64,000 bases of DNA from Erythrobacter tepidarius (GCF_002155695.1 NZ_MUYJ01000006.1:147629-211628); one strand, 5' to 3'; positions 1 through 9,130 are shown, counted from the first letter of the stretch. Notes: generated by a model from the letters alone, not told the origin. Program-made: numbers and translations.

Positions 1-737
1 ATCCGGGTCGATGGCATCCGCCCGCGGCTGCCGTAAACACGCTTGGGGTTCTCGCCGCAGGCCATCTTCAAGCCATAGGGCGCGCCGGGGAATTTCATCG
101 CCTGCGTGGTGCGCGCCGGCACGTTCTTGAGCGTCACCGAGCGCCCGCCCATCAGGTTGGCCGAGCCGGGGAGGATCTGGAGCGCGGTGATCCCGCCATT
201 GACGAGCGCGCGGGTAAAGCCCGGATCCTGCGGCCAGACCGAATGTTCGGCCCACACCTCGGGCGTGGTCGGAGCGGTCGCCTCGTTCCCGTCCGAATGG
301 GCCTCTACACCCGGCGAGGGGTAGTCGCCGAGGTGCGAGTGGATGTCGATGATGCCGGGTGTCACGAACTTGCCGGTGCCATCGAGCACCGCGATGTCGG
401 CGGGGATCGGGGTATCCGGCCCGCCGACCGCGACGATCTTGCCGCCCGACATGAACACCACGCCGTTGTCGATCCGGTTGCCGCGCCCGTCGAAGATGGT
501 CGCGCCGCGGATCGCGGTGGCGATGCTGGGAAAGGGCTTGTAGGTCGAAGCGAACACGCCCTCGCCCGGCTTGGCGGCGGCAAGGGTTGATGCCGAGGTT
601 TCCTCGTCCTTGCCCTGCTTGCGGTCCTTGCCGCGCGCCCTGGCGTCAGCGACGGTGACAGAGGCGATCAGCGCCAGCGCGCTGACCAGTGCGGCAAGCC
701 TGCCCAGCCGGGCAGGCACAGTCTTGTCTGCGAACAT
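1..737 (-). CDS. Periplasmic amidohydrolase, N-terminal part (runs off the window)
   Basis: The 245 visible codons start at an ATG followed by a Sec-type signal peptide (Arg and Lys, then a hydrophobic LAALVSALALIASVTVADA stretch). An amidohydrolase entry follows: a small beta-domain (GATIFDGRGNRIDNGVVFMS), then a metal-binding HxH in IDIHSHLGDYPSPG near residue 128, the first pair of ligands in metal-dependent hydrolases of the imidazolonepropionase/dihydroorotase superfamily. A spacer rich in Lys and Glu (KDRKQGKDEET) lies between the signal and the fold. The remaining metal ligands lie outside the window, so the substrate cannot be given. Exported amidohydrolases of this kind are common in sphingomonads and often occur as tandem pairs; whether that is so here cannot be seen. 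Confidence 0.8.
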   Translation of the reverse strand, partial: MFADKTVPARLGRLAALVSALALIASVTVADARARGKDRKQGKDEETSASTLAAAKPGEGVFASTYKPFPSIATAIRGATIFDGRGNRIDNGVVFMSGGKIVAVGGPDTPIPADIAVLDGTGKFVTPGIIDIHSHLGDYPSPGVEAHSDGNEATAPTTPEVWAEHSVWPQDPGFTRALVNGGITALQILPGSANLMGGRSVTLKNVPARTTQAMKFPGAPYGLKMACGENPKRVYGSRGRMPSTR

Positions 738-824
738 TCAAACCTCGCGTTATTCCGGTTTGCCGTTGGAACGGAAAACGCGAGGTTTGTCCATGCCGCT
801 TGCCGATTTATCGCCCGCGGGGGC

Positions 825-2447
825 TTACTCGGCCGGACGGGCAGTCGCCGGATAGGCCTCGTCCACGCCATCGGCAGCCGGTGCATCATCCTTGAGCGTG
901 TCGAGGTGCATCCACTTCTTTACCATCGGGCTGACCAGCAGCACCGCCACGGCCGCACCGATCGCGATCCAGCCGAACAGCTCGTAGATGTCGAGCAGGC
1001 CCTGCTTGGTCATCTCGCCATCATGCCCGCCGGTTGCCTCGCCGATCTTGCCGGCGACGAAATTGCCGACCGCGGTCATGTAGAACCACGCTCCCATGAT
1101 GAGCGAGGCGAGGTGTCTGGGCGCCAGCCGGTTCATCGCCGACAGGCCGACGGGGCTGAGGCACAGCTCGGCGGTGGTGGCGAAGAAGTAATAGGCGAAC
1201 ACCAGGAACACCGGGGTCATAGCGGCGACGCCATAGGCCTCGGCACCCCACACCAGGACGAGATTGGCAAAGCCCATCTGCGCGAGTGCCAGCCCGAACT
1301 TGGCCGGGGCCGAGGGCTCCTTGCCCTTGTTGCCGAGCCACTGCCACAGTCCCGCAAACACCGGGGCCATCAGGATGATGTAGATCGGGTTGATCGACTG
1401 GAAGATGCCCGCAGGCACCCCGGCCCGGTCGACGAAGCGATCGGTGAACAGGTTCATCGATCCGCCCGCCTGCTCGAACAGGCCCCAGAACAAAGGGTTG
1501 AGACTGATCAGGAACAGGATCGCGAACATCCGCTCGCGCGGTTCCTTTTCGAGCTTGAAGCTTTCGAACAGCACATAGCCGAGCAGCGCCACGCCCGAGA
1601 TCGTCAGCAGGTTCTGGATCACGTCCTGATATTGCACCAGCCCCCAGATCACCGCGACCGCGGCAAAGCCGAGGCCATAGAGCGAATATTCGAGACCCTT
1701 GCCGATCGGCCGCGGCGCCTCGCCCGCGCCGTTGAGCGTGGCCTTGCCGAGCACGAAGACGATGAGGCCGAGCAGCATCCCGATGCCCGCCAGACCGAAG
1801 CCATAGCCCCAGCCGAGCGTCTGACCGAGATAGGCAACCAGGATCGTCCCCAGCGCCGCGCCGACGTTAATGCCCATGTAGAAGATCGTGTAGGCCCCGT
1901 CGCGGCGGGTGTCGGTCATCTTGTAGAGCTGACCGACCATCACCGAGATGTTCGCCTTGAGGAAGCCTGAGCCAACGATGATGAAGGCGAGCGCGGCCCA
2001 GAACACGTTGATCGTCGGATCGTCCTGCCCGCCGGTGCCCTCCACCGCCATCAACGTGTGGCCCGCCGCCAGCAGCAGCCCGCCGAACAGCACCGCCTTG
2101 CGCTGACCGAGATAGCGGTCAGCCAGCCAGCCGCCGAGAACCGGGGTGATATAGACCAGCGAGGTGTAGGCCCCATAGATCAGGTTCGACTTGCCGTCGC
2201 TGAACAGCCAGTGCTGGGTGAGGTAGAAGATCAGGATCGCGCGCATGCCGTAGTAGGAAAAGCGCTCCCACATCTCGGCGAAGAACAGCATGTAAAGGCC
2301 CTTGGGGTGGCCTGCGAATTCAGGATCCTTCTGGACCGCGATCTTGCCGCCGATCGCCAGGAACACGATCAGGACGGCCACGGCGATGGCCGCAATCCAT
2401 TCGGCCTCCGCCCACTGCGAGATTTCCATCATGTATTCGATCCCCAT
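825..2447 (-). CDS. POT/PTR-family proton-dependent oligopeptide transporter
   Basis: About 540 residues with roughly 13-14 hydrophobic segments. The POT signature is present: FFAEMWERFSYYGMRAIL near the N-terminus (the ExxER(F/Y) motif that couples protons to peptide uptake), followed by GGWLADRYLG, the MFS A-like loop. Such proteins import di- and tripeptides across the inner membrane using the proton gradient. I chose the ATG giving MGIEYMMEIS; an upstream in-frame start would add 13 polar residues, and a third ATG lies five codons in. No clear Shine-Dalgarno sequence distinguishes them. The gene is monocistronic, back to back with the GntR regulator, and a 7-bp-arm palindrome lies upstream. 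Peptide specificity is not predictable. Confidence 0.9.
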   Translation of the reverse strand: MGIEYMMEISQWAEAEWIAAIAVAVLIVFLAIGGKIAVQKDPEFAGHPKGLYMLFFAEMWERFSYYGMRAILIFYLTQHWLFSDGKSNLIYGAYTSLVYITPVLGGWLADRYLGQRKAVLFGGLLLAAGHTLMAVEGTGGQDDPTINVFWAALAFIIVGSGFLKANISVMVGQLYKMTDTRRDGAYTIFYMGINVGAALGTILVAYLGQTLGWGYGFGLAGIGMLLGLIVFVLGKATLNGAGEAPRPIGKGLEYSLYGLGFAAVAVIWGLVQYQDVIQNLLTISGVALLGYVLFESFKLEKEPRERMFAILFLISLNPLFWGLFEQAGGSMNLFTDRFVDRAGVPAGIFQSINPIYIILMAPVFAGLWQWLGNKGKEPSAPAKFGLALAQMGFANLVLVWGAEAYGVAAMTPVFLVFAYYFFATTAELCLSPVGLSAMNRLAPRHLASLIMGAWFYMTAVGNFVAGKIGEATGGHDGEMTKQGLLDIYELFGWIAIGAAVAVLLVSPMVKKWMHLDTLKDDAPAADGVDEAYPATARPAE

Positions 2448-2529
2448 CGAATGGTTAGGGGGAGGTGCCTCACCACACCGCCGCAATGGAGGCGCACCCT
2501 AGCGCCTTGTGCGCGGGTGTGAAGCTTTT

Positions 2530-2547
2530 GTTGCGCTCGGGCGCAAC
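2530..2547. promoter_or_regulatory. Perfect 7-bp inverted repeat upstream of the peptide transporter
   Basis: GTTGCGC and GCGCAAC are separated by four bases, in the intergenic region between the divergently transcribed transporter and GntR gene. On the transporter strand a TTCACA/TAGGGT pair with 16-bp spacing lies just downstream, so the repeat would sit close to a sigma-70-like promoter. It could be an operator for the neighbouring regulator, or only a GC-rich hairpin. Seen directly; function inferred. Confidence 0.3.
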
Positions 2548-2732
2548 GGAAAGCGCGCTCCAGAATATTGGCCGCGCAGTTCATCGGCCCGCCGAAGGGC
2601 AGGCCGCAAGGCGCAATGGCCGCCCGCAGGTGCTCGATCCTGAAGCGATCGAAACGCACCGAAGACATGCTCGCGCGGGCGGGCACGCAAAAAAATTGAC
2701 CGCATGGCTGTATTATGGCACTGATGCACCTC

Positions 2733-3077
2733 ATGGCCACCAACCCCAATCGTCCCGTCTATCTCAAGCTGCGCGACCAGATCGCGGCAGCGATCATCGA
2801 CGGGGTCTATCCCGAAGGCGAAATGCTGCCCTCGGTACGGGCACTGGCGGCGGAGCATGGGGCCAACCCGCTGACCGTCGCCAAGGCTTACCAGCAGTTC
2901 CAGAACGACGGGCTGGTCGAAGTGCAACGCGGCGTCGGGATGTATGTGGTCAAGGGTGCCGCCGAACGCCTGCGCGCGCGCGAACGCGAAGCCTTCCTGC
3001 GCGACGAATGGCCCGAAATCCGGGCACGCATGGCACGCCTTGGCCTCGATCCGGCCGATCTTGCGATTTTCACCTGA
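2733..3077 (+). CDS. Small GntR-family (YtrA/YhcF-type) transcriptional regulator
   Basis: A complete GntR winged helix fills residues 8-75 (PVYLKLRDQIAAAIIDG, LPSVRALAAEHGANPLTVAKAY, DGLVEVQRGVGMYV). A short charged tail of about 35 residues follows instead of the large effector domain of FadR or HutC types. This size (114 residues) and the tail match the YtrA subfamily, usually linked to ABC transporters or membrane functions. Two upstream in-frame ATGs (9 and 18 bases earlier) exist. The first is embedded in TATTAT, which looks like a -10 box, so the third ATG was chosen and the message may be nearly leaderless. Its target may be the divergent peptide transporter. Confidence 0.8.
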   Translation: MATNPNRPVYLKLRDQIAAAIIDGVYPEGEMLPSVRALAAEHGANPLTVAKAYQQFQNDGLVEVQRGVGMYVVKGAAERLRAREREAFLRDEWPEIRARMARLGLDPADLAIFT

Positions 3078-3287
3078 TAAAGGCGGGCACTGACAATCGT
3101 AGTCGTTGCGCGTGAAACCAATTTCTGACAGAGTGTTAGAGTAGCCGCGTCGCCGGATTGAGTCTTGCGGGGGGCTACGAAATGGGGGGCGCCTCACGGG
3201 TCGGAGGCGAGTTGAGGAAACGACGGGGCAACCCGCATTGACGGCGCGATATGGCGGCTTGACCTCCGTGCGCGCCGGGAGATCGCC

Positions 3288-3569
3288 ATGATCAGATCCG
3301 AGTTGTTGCAGGAATTGCATAAAGACAATCCCGACCTGCGTGCCGAGGAAATCGAGCAGGTGGTGGATATCTTCTTCGACGAAATCGCCCAGCGTCTGGC
3401 CGAAGGTGGCCGAGTGGAGTTGCGCGGCTTCGGTGCCTTTTCCACCCGCAAGCGCGAGGCCCGCAGCGGCCGCAACCCGCGCACCGGCGAAACGGTGAAG
3501 GTGCCCGCCAAGCGCGTGCCCTATTTCAAGGCCGGCAAGGAAATCCGCGAGCGCCTGAACAGCGGTTGA
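3288..3569 (+). CDS. ihfB: Integration host factor subunit beta
   Basis: 93 residues matching the HU/IHF fold over its full length: MIRSELLQELHKDNP helix, the RVELRGFGAFSTRKREARSGRNPRTGE beta-arm region with the arm-tip NPRTG motif, and the VKVPAKRVPYFKAGKEIRERLN C-terminal part typical of the IHF beta chain. The protein bends DNA at specific sites as a heterodimer with IHF alpha, acting in promoter architecture, recombination and replication. It is flanked by about 210 bp of untranslated DNA upstream that holds no recognisable gene. In many alphaproteobacteria ihfB follows rpsA; that partner is not here. Confidence 0.95.
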   Translation: MIRSELLQELHKDNPDLRAEEIEQVVDIFFDEIAQRLAEGGRVELRGFGAFSTRKREARSGRNPRTGETVKVPAKRVPYFKAGKEIRERLNSG

Positions 3570-3585
3570 TGCCCCGCGCCGCGGC

Positions 3586-3803
3586 TCAGGCGGCAGTGCT
3601 CAGTCCTCCTCCGTCCGCCCAGCCCGGCACCGGGAGCCTTTGCTCGCGCCCGAGCGAGGCGAACACCAGATCGGCGAGCCGCTCCACCAAGGGCGAGTAG
3701 CAAGTTCGATCGGCGTCTTGCCGGGCGCGATGGCCCCCTCGATTGTCTCTGCGCCGCCCTCCGGCGCGATCACCTGAGCCATGCCGGGTAGCTCATGCGC
3801 GAG
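3586..3803 (-). pseudogene. Possible decayed coding remnant between ihfB and tRNA-Leu
   Basis: Two short protein-like stretches lie in different frames of the minus strand: one reads GMAQVIAPEGGAETIEGAIAP and then KTPIELATR, the next PLVERLADLVFASLGREQR and then LPVPGWADGG before a stop. Joining them requires one frame change near ACTCGCCC. Composition looks coding, but neither piece has a start, and I do not recognise the family. The alternative is chance open frames in GC-rich DNA. The rest of this 300-bp interval up to the tRNA holds no other feature that I can see. Confidence 0.25.
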
Positions 3804-3871
3804 GGAGTAGCACCCGCCTGCGGGCAAGTTCTGGCAATTGCCTGCCGATCTGTGGCAAGGGCGCTTGCCAT

Positions 3872-3953
3872 GCGGGCGTGGCGGAATGGTAGACGCCGGG
3901 GACTTAAAATCCCCTGAGCTTGGCTCGTGCGGGTTCGAATCCCGCCGCCCGTA
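3872..3953 (+). tRNA. tRNA-Leu (anticodon UAA)
   Basis: Cloverleaf read by hand: acceptor GCGGGCG/CGCCCGT (closing G-U), D-arm TGGCGGAATGGTAGACGC, anticodon stem GGGGA/TCCCC around CTTAAAA (anticodon TAA), a class II variable arm TGAGCTTGGCTCGT, and T-arm GCGGG-TTCGAAT-CCCGC. The A discriminator fits leucine. CCA is not encoded. Confidence 0.95.
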
Positions 3954-4122
3954 CAGCGTGCCATCGCCCACCGCGAGGGGGTGCCTCCCAATCAAGGATC
4001 ACAGTCCGCGCATTATCCACCCCTTAACCTGTGGCACATACATTTTTCCGGGCAATCATGGGATACGCGCGCCCCGTTGTCCCCATCGCCAGGAGAGGCG
4101 CGGCGCGCAGGGCGATAAGGGC

Positions 4123-4764
4123 ATGGACAAAGCTGCGGGTTTCGCGCGAGCGGGGAACAGGCCGGATCGGGATGGCGCGGAACAACGCATGGCGCCGCGC
4201 TTCACCCTGCTGATCCGTGCTGCCAAGCTGGTGTCGGCACAGGGCGAATTCGTCTGCGTGATCCGCGATGTCTCGGAAAGCGGCGTGAGCGTGCGCCTGT
4301 TCCACGCCCTGCCGGGCTGCCGCGCTTTCGAGCTGCACATGCCCGGCGGCGCGGTCTACCCGATCGCGCGGGTGTGGAACCGCGACAATGAAGCCGGCTT
4401 TGCCTTCGCGCAACCGGTCGATGTCCAGCAGCTGATCAACGAATCCGGCGACTATCCCAAGCGCGGGCTGCGGCTCGGCCTGTGCTTCCCGGTGCGGGTG
4501 CACACGCTGACACTGTCCTGCGAGGCGGTGGTGGAGAACCTGTCGCAGCAGGGCGCGCGCATCGAATGTCACGCACGGCTGGCAATCGACCAGACGCTCC
4601 GGATCGCAGCACCCGATTTCCGCGGCACAATGCGCGAGATCCGCGCCAAGGTGCGGTGGCGCCGCGGGCAGCACTACGGGGTAGTATTCGACGACACCTT
4701 CACCCTCGGCGATTTCGCGCGGCTGGCGGCGCGGCTTCAGGCGCCGGCCTTGCTAGAGGGGTAG
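4123..4764 (+). CDS. Tandem PilZ-domain protein
   Basis: 213 residues from an ATG downstream of tRNA-Leu; the open frame extends upstream through the tRNA, which rules out earlier starts. Two PilZ-like halves are visible, each with the [D/N]xSxxG motif: DVSESGVSV near residue 52 and ENLSQQGARIE near residue 145. The first half is preceded by basic PRFTLLIRAAKL, an imperfect version of the RxxxR c-di-GMP arginine motif. Proteins like this sense cyclic di-GMP and typically affect motility, adhesion or envelope processes. The degenerate arginine motif leaves it open whether the ligand is bound. The gene is convergent with msrB, only 10 bp away. Confidence 0.75.
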   Translation: MDKAAGFARAGNRPDRDGAEQRMAPRFTLLIRAAKLVSAQGEFVCVIRDVSESGVSVRLFHALPGCRAFELHMPGGAVYPIARVWNRDNEAGFAFAQPVDVQQLINESGDYPKRGLRLGLCFPVRVHTLTLSCEAVVENLSQQGARIECHARLAIDQTLRIAAPDFRGTMREIRAKVRWRRGQHYGVVFDDTFTLGDFARLAARLQAPALLEG

Positions 4765-4774
4765 GCGCGCCCGC

Positions 4775-5272
4775 TCACGCCGGCACGAATCTCAGCGCAA
4801 GGCCGTTGATGCAGTGCCGCTGGCCGGTCGGCTGCGGGCCGTCGCCGAAGATATGGCCAAGATGGCCGCCGCAATCGGCGCAATGCACTTCGGTGCGGGG
4901 ATAGCCGATCTTGTAGTCGGTGCTGGTTCCCACTGCCCCCCAATCGATCGCGCGCCAGAAGCTCGGCCAGCCGGTGCCGCTGTCGTATTTGTGCGCCGAG
5001 GCATAGAGCGCATTGCCGCAGCCTGCGCAGATGAAGGTGCCCTTGCGCTTCTCCTTGTTGAGCGGGTGGCTGAAGGCACGTTCCGTCCCTGCCTCGCGCA
5101 AGATGTGGTATTGGTCGGGAGTGAGGATGCGGCGCCATTCGGCTTCGGTCTTGGTGATGCGGAAGCTCTTTGCCGCGGCGGGCGAGGCGCCGCAGGCGGC
5201 GAGCAGCGGCATCACCGCGCCGATCCCGGCAGCGGCAAGCACGGTGCGGCGGTCGGCAGCAGGCAGAGGCAT
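4775..5272 (-). CDS. msrB: Peptide-methionine (R)-S-oxide reductase MsrB, exported form
   Basis: MsrB domain over the C-terminal about 125 residues: two zinc CxxC pairs (CAGC, CADC), GTGWPSFW, and the catalytic region RHCINGLALRF with the thiol Cys in RHCIN. It reduces methionine-R-sulfoxide in proteins. An N-terminal extension has twin arginines (ADRRTVLAAAG), a hydrophobic stretch and LLAACG, which looks like a lipobox, so the enzyme is probably a Tat-type exported lipoprotein. The start was chosen because GGAAGGA lies about 8 bases upstream; a further in-frame start 15 codons earlier lacks this. It would repair oxidised envelope proteins. Confidence 0.9.
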   Translation of the reverse strand: MPLPAADRRTVLAAAGIGAVMPLLAACGASPAAAKSFRITKTEAEWRRILTPDQYHILREAGTERAFSHPLNKEKRKGTFICAGCGNALYASAHKYDSGTGWPSFWRAIDWGAVGTSTDYKIGYPRTEVHCADCGGHLGHIFGDGPQPTGQRHCINGLALRFVPA

Positions 5273-5335
5273 AGGCGTATCCTTCCGTGTTGTCCGGGCA
5301 AGATACGCGCATGGCACCGGCGCGGTTGCAGCGGC

Positions 5336-6676
5336 TCAGAAGGTCGTTATCTCGACTTCGAGCTTGCGGAAACCGTGGACGAAGTTCGCCCGCACCCGCT
5401 CGACATTGCCGGCAACGTGGACGCGCATCCGGCGCCGGTGCATTTCCTCCAGCAGGACGCGCAGCTGAAGTTCGGCCAGCCTAGCCCCGACGCAGCGGTG
5501 GATGCCATAGCCGAAAGAGAGGTGGCGGCGGGCATTCTCGCGGGTGATGTCGAGCTTGTCGGGGTTGTCGAATACCTCCTCGTCGCGGTTGGCGCTGATG
5601 TACCACAGCACCACCTTGTCGCCCTGCCTGATGGTCTGCCCGAACACCTCGGTGTCCGCGGTGCAGGTGCGGCGCATGTGGGCGAGCGGGGTCTGATAAC
5701 GCAGACATTCCTGCACCGCGTTGGGGATGAGCTCGGGGTTATCCTCGAACAGCTTTCGCTGGTCGGGGAATTTGTCCATCGCGTGGATGATACCGCTCAT
5801 GGTGTTGCGGGTCGTGTCGTTGCCGCCGACGATAAGCAGCACCAGATTGCCCATGAATTCCTCGGGGCTCATCTGGTTCATCGCGGGCGAGTGGATCATC
5901 ATCGAGATGAGGTCGTCACCCGGCTCCTTGTCCATCGTGCGCTCGATCCACAGCGACTGGAAATAGGCCGCCATCTCCTGGAGGATGCTCCAGCGCAGAT
6001 CGTCGAGCGCACGCACCGAGCCAAGCTCGGTATCGCCCGACCAATCCGACCAGAAGGTCAGCAAACGACGGTCTTCCCAAGGGAAGCCGAACAAGATAGC
6101 CAGCATCCCGGTGGTCAGCTCGATCGATACGGCATCGACCCAGTCGAACACCTTGCCGCGCGGCAGTGAATCGAGCAGCTCGCCGGTGCGGGTGCGGATT
6201 TCCGCTTCCATCTCCTCGACCGCGCTCGGGGTGAACTTGGGTGCGACGGTGCGGCGCTGACCGGTGTGCTGCGGGCGATCCATGGCGATGAACATCGGCA
6301 ACTCGCGCCGCTCGATATTCTGGGCCGCCAACTCCTCTTCGGACAGGCGGTTGAGGATGGTGATGCCGCCATATTCCCAGCTCGACGAAAAGATCTCCGG
6401 CAGGGCCTCAATATGCTGGATCGCCTTGTGGCCGACCACCGCCCAGTAAGGTCCATAGGGACTTTCCGGAATCCAGTGCAGCTGACCGGCCTTGCGCATC
6501 TCGGCGAAGATCGGCTGCCACTTGTCCTCGAAATAGATGTCCGAGCGGCTCACATCCCACGGATGCGTGTGCTGCAAACGCTCTTCCGGGTGAGTTTCGA
6601 GGTGCTGCTTGAGCGCTTCATAGGCAGTCGGTTCACGGCGCACCTGCGGGCGCTTTGGCGGGGCAATCGTTGCCAT
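5336..6676 (-). CDS. Cytochrome P450, CYP153-like alkane/fatty acid terminal hydroxylase
   Basis: 446 residues. The I-helix reads LLIVGGNDTTRNTMSG, the wording typical of CYP153 alkane hydroxylases. The heme loop is HLSFGYGIHRCVGARL, with the proximal Cys at residue 395. ExxR is in VQECLRYQTPLAHMRR. CYP153 enzymes are soluble class I P450s that hydroxylate terminal carbons of medium-chain alkanes and fatty acids, taking electrons from a [2Fe-2S] ferredoxin and a flavin reductase. The start has GGGAGAGAG just upstream. No ferredoxin gene adjoins it, but a reductase-like flavoprotein lies 3.5 kb further on. Assignment to CYP153 is by motif reading; a sister family is possible. Confidence 0.85.
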   Translation of the reverse strand: MATIAPPKRPQVRREPTAYEALKQHLETHPEERLQHTHPWDVSRSDIYFEDKWQPIFAEMRKAGQLHWIPESPYGPYWAVVGHKAIQHIEALPEIFSSSWEYGGITILNRLSEEELAAQNIERRELPMFIAMDRPQHTGQRRTVAPKFTPSAVEEMEAEIRTRTGELLDSLPRGKVFDWVDAVSIELTTGMLAILFGFPWEDRRLLTFWSDWSGDTELGSVRALDDLRWSILQEMAAYFQSLWIERTMDKEPGDDLISMMIHSPAMNQMSPEEFMGNLVLLIVGGNDTTRNTMSGIIHAMDKFPDQRKLFEDNPELIPNAVQECLRYQTPLAHMRRTCTADTEVFGQTIRQGDKVVLWYISANRDEEVFDNPDKLDITRENARRHLSFGYGIHRCVGARLAELQLRVLLEEMHRRRMRVHVAGNVERVRANFVHGFRKLEVEITTF

Positions 6677-6784
6677 GTCTCTCTCCCATCCGGCGCGCTC
6701 CTGCACAGGCAAGGGACCGCGCAGATCCGATTCGCATCCTGCCTTAACTGACAGCGATGTCAATAGTGGGTTTCGATTTGGAAC

Positions 6785-8077
6785 CTATTGCCCTGCTTCG
6801 ACCCGGCGGGAGGCGCGACGGGCGCGCCAGCCAAGGCTTCCTCCGCCGCGCGGCGCGCGTCCGGCCCCGCCCGACTTCATCACCCGCTTGCGGAACAGCA
6901 CTGCGCCGCCCTTGACCAGTGCCAGCACCCCCAGCCCCTGCCATGCCAGCGCCAGCGCATGGGTCCACAGCTGCGGCTCCATCGCCGCGCGCGCCAGCAT
7001 TGCGAAGGGGGAGGATAGCGGGAAGATGATCGCGGCCAGCTCCAGCTGCGAACCGGGCTGCTTGATGGTGTAGGCGGCAAGGAAGAACACCATGAGCTGC
7101 ATCATGGTGACAGGCATCGAAAGGGTCTGCACCTCGCGCACCGTGTTCGCCATCGCGCCGATGGTGAGGAACAGCGCGCCGAGCAGCAGATAGGCCATGG
7201 CGAAATAGACTACGCCCAGCAGCAGGAACAGCGGCCAGCCCACCGCCGGGGCGGGCAGGCGGGCGATGTCGAACCCGCTCGCCGCGGTGAGCGCATCGCT
7301 GCCCAGGCTCCACAAGCCATAGGCCGCCAGCCCCCAGACGCCGATGCCGACGAAGGACACCGCCAGCATCGCGAACAGCTTGCCCATGAACACCGCGTCC
7401 ATCGGGATCGCGGCAGCAAGGATTTCGATGATCTTGTTGGCCTTCTCCTCGACGAGGTTGGACAGCACCATGCCCGCCAGCAGCATCGTCAGCAGGAACA
7501 GCACCATCTGCGCGACCTGCGCGGTCTGGATGCGGCTGGAGCGTTCGGCCGCAGCGCTGGTGGTCACCACCGCGCTGCCCACCGTGGGGAAGGCGGCCGC
7601 TTCGGCGCTGGTGGCATGGCCCGCGAGCAGGCCGACCGGCCCTTGCCAGCGGCGCAACTGCCCCTCGGTGCCCACCAGTTGTGGACTGGCCAGCGTGCCG
7701 GTGAGGATCGCCGCATAATTGCCGCGCCGCGCTTCCATGAAGGCCCGCGCATCGAAGGCGGGATCGCCCTTGGCCTCGGGCACTTCGCGCAGCGACGGCA
7801 GCGCGCTGCCGAGCTGGGGGGCGAGGCGTTTGCCCGCCGCGATCATGGCAGCATTATCCTGCGGCGACATGGCGAGGCCGATCTCCACGCTCACCGCCTC
7901 ACGCTGCACCTCGCCGCCGATCGCGCCGGCCAACCCGCCGACGATCACCGGGAACAGCGGCCCGAGCAGGAAGAACAGGAAGGCGCGCGAGAACAGCACT
8001 GCGACGAAGTCCCGCCGGGCGATAACCCATGCAGCTTCAAGCGCGGAAAGGTGGGGGCGGATGGCGAGGTCGGTCAT
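6785..8077 (-). CDS. ABC-2 type exporter permease (NatB-like)
   Basis: 430 residues with one N-terminal transmembrane helix (VLFSRAFLFFLLGPLFPVIVGGLAG), an extracytoplasmic domain of about 140 residues, and a C-terminal bundle of five or six helices. The helix following VLSNLVEEKANKIIEILAAAIP is the conserved ABC-2 permease segment seen in NatB-type sodium/drug exporters. Its start codon overlaps the stop of the ATPase gene by four bases (ATGA), so both are made together and form one exporter. The substrate is unknown. The C-terminus is unusually basic (RRASRRVEAGQ). Confidence 0.85.
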   Translation of the reverse strand: MTDLAIRPHLSALEAAWVIARRDFVAVLFSRAFLFFLLGPLFPVIVGGLAGAIGGEVQREAVSVEIGLAMSPQDNAAMIAAGKRLAPQLGSALPSLREVPEAKGDPAFDARAFMEARRGNYAAILTGTLASPQLVGTEGQLRRWQGPVGLLAGHATSAEAAAFPTVGSAVVTTSAAAERSSRIQTAQVAQMVLFLLTMLLAGMVLSNLVEEKANKIIEILAAAIPMDAVFMGKLFAMLAVSFVGIGVWGLAAYGLWSLGSDALTAASGFDIARLPAPAVGWPLFLLLGVVYFAMAYLLLGALFLTIGAMANTVREVQTLSMPVTMMQLMVFFLAAYTIKQPGSQLELAAIIFPLSSPFAMLARAAMEPQLWTHALALAWQGLGVLALVKGGAVLFRKRVMKSGGAGRAPRGGGSLGWRARRASRRVEAGQ

Positions 8078-9084
8078 GCTGCGGCCCCTTCGCTGTCGGC
8101 CTGCAATTGGCGGGCGGCGGCCTCGCCTGCGATCGCGACGAAGGCATCGTGCAAGCCCGCCCGCTCGATCGAAAGCGAGAGGATCCCCGCATCGCCTTCG
8201 ATCAGCTGCCGCAGCAGCGGCTCAATCCCGCTTTCGGGCAGGGGGAAGTGGAAGAAATCGCCGTTACGGCGGGTTTCGGGGGGCAGCGCGGCCATCCACG
8301 CGCCCTCGCGCGCCCGCGTCTCCAGCCGCACCTGCGCCGGGATGCGGTCTCGCGCTGCCTCGACGCTCCCTGCATAGGGCACCTTGCCCCCGGCGATGAT
8401 CGCCACCCCTTCGCACAGCCGTTCGGCATGGTGAATGACGTGGGTCGAGAAGATCACCGTCACCCCGTCATCGGCAAGTGTGCGGATCGTCGTTTCGAGC
8501 TTGCCCTGATTGATCGCATCAAGGCCCGAGAAAGGCTCGTCGAGCACCACCAGACGCGGCTGGTGCACCAGCGTCCCGAGCAGCTGCACGGTCTGCGCCA
8601 TGCCCTTGGAGAGCTGACGGATGGTGCGGTTGGCGACATGGCCGAGGCCGTGGCTTTCGAGCAGCTCGAGCGCGCGCTTGCGTCCTTGCCTGAGCGGCAG
8701 GCCCCTGAGCGCGCCCATGAAGGCGATCGCCTCGACGCATTTCATCGCCGGGTATAGCCCGCGTTCCTCGGGCAGGTAGCCGATCAGCCGGCCGATATCG
8801 TGCGGGCGATCATGCCCGAACACGCGGCGCACGCCGGCGTCGGGATCGATGATGCCGAGCAGCATCCGCAGCGTCGTGGTCTTGCCCGCGCCGTTGGGGC
8901 CGAGAATGCCGTAGATCGCGCCCTCGGGCACCAAAATGTCGACCCCGTCGACCGCGCGTGTCCCGTCGAAGCTCTTGACCAGCCCGCGGGCCTCGATCGC
9001 CAGCGGGCGTGCATCATCGGGAATGGCGCTGAAGCCATCACCGCGATTGCCCGTCCGGCTCTGTTCGCTTACCGCCATGTCCAT
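8074..9084 (-). CDS. ABC transporter ATP-binding protein (exporter type)
   Basis: Complete nucleotide-binding domain: Walker A GPNGAGKT, Q-loop region YLPEERGLYP, signature LSKGMAQ, Walker B LVVLDEPFSGLD and switch histidine in FSTHVIHHAE. A C-terminal extension of about 90 residues after the ATPase core is typical of DrrA/NatA-type exporters and probably contacts the permease. It is the first gene of a two-gene operon with the permease. Two in-frame ATGs lie at the start (MDMAV); either is possible. Exported substrate unknown. Confidence 0.9.
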   Translation of the reverse strand: MDMAVSEQSRTGNRGDGFSAIPDDARPLAIEARGLVKSFDGTRAVDGVDILVPEGAIYGILGPNGAGKTTTLRMLLGIIDPDAGVRRVFGHDRPHDIGRLIGYLPEERGLYPAMKCVEAIAFMGALRGLPLRQGRKRALELLESHGLGHVANRTIRQLSKGMAQTVQLLGTLVHQPRLVVLDEPFSGLDAINQGKLETTIRTLADDGVTVIFSTHVIHHAERLCEGVAIIAGGKVPYAGSVEAARDRIPAQVRLETRAREGAWMAALPPETRRNGDFFHFPLPESGIEPLLRQLIEGDAGILSLSIERAGLHDAFVAIAGEAAARQLQADSEGAAA

Positions 9085-9130
9085 GGCCTAGGCGGTTAGC
9101 GGTCAGGATTGAACGGGAGCCTCTCCAACC

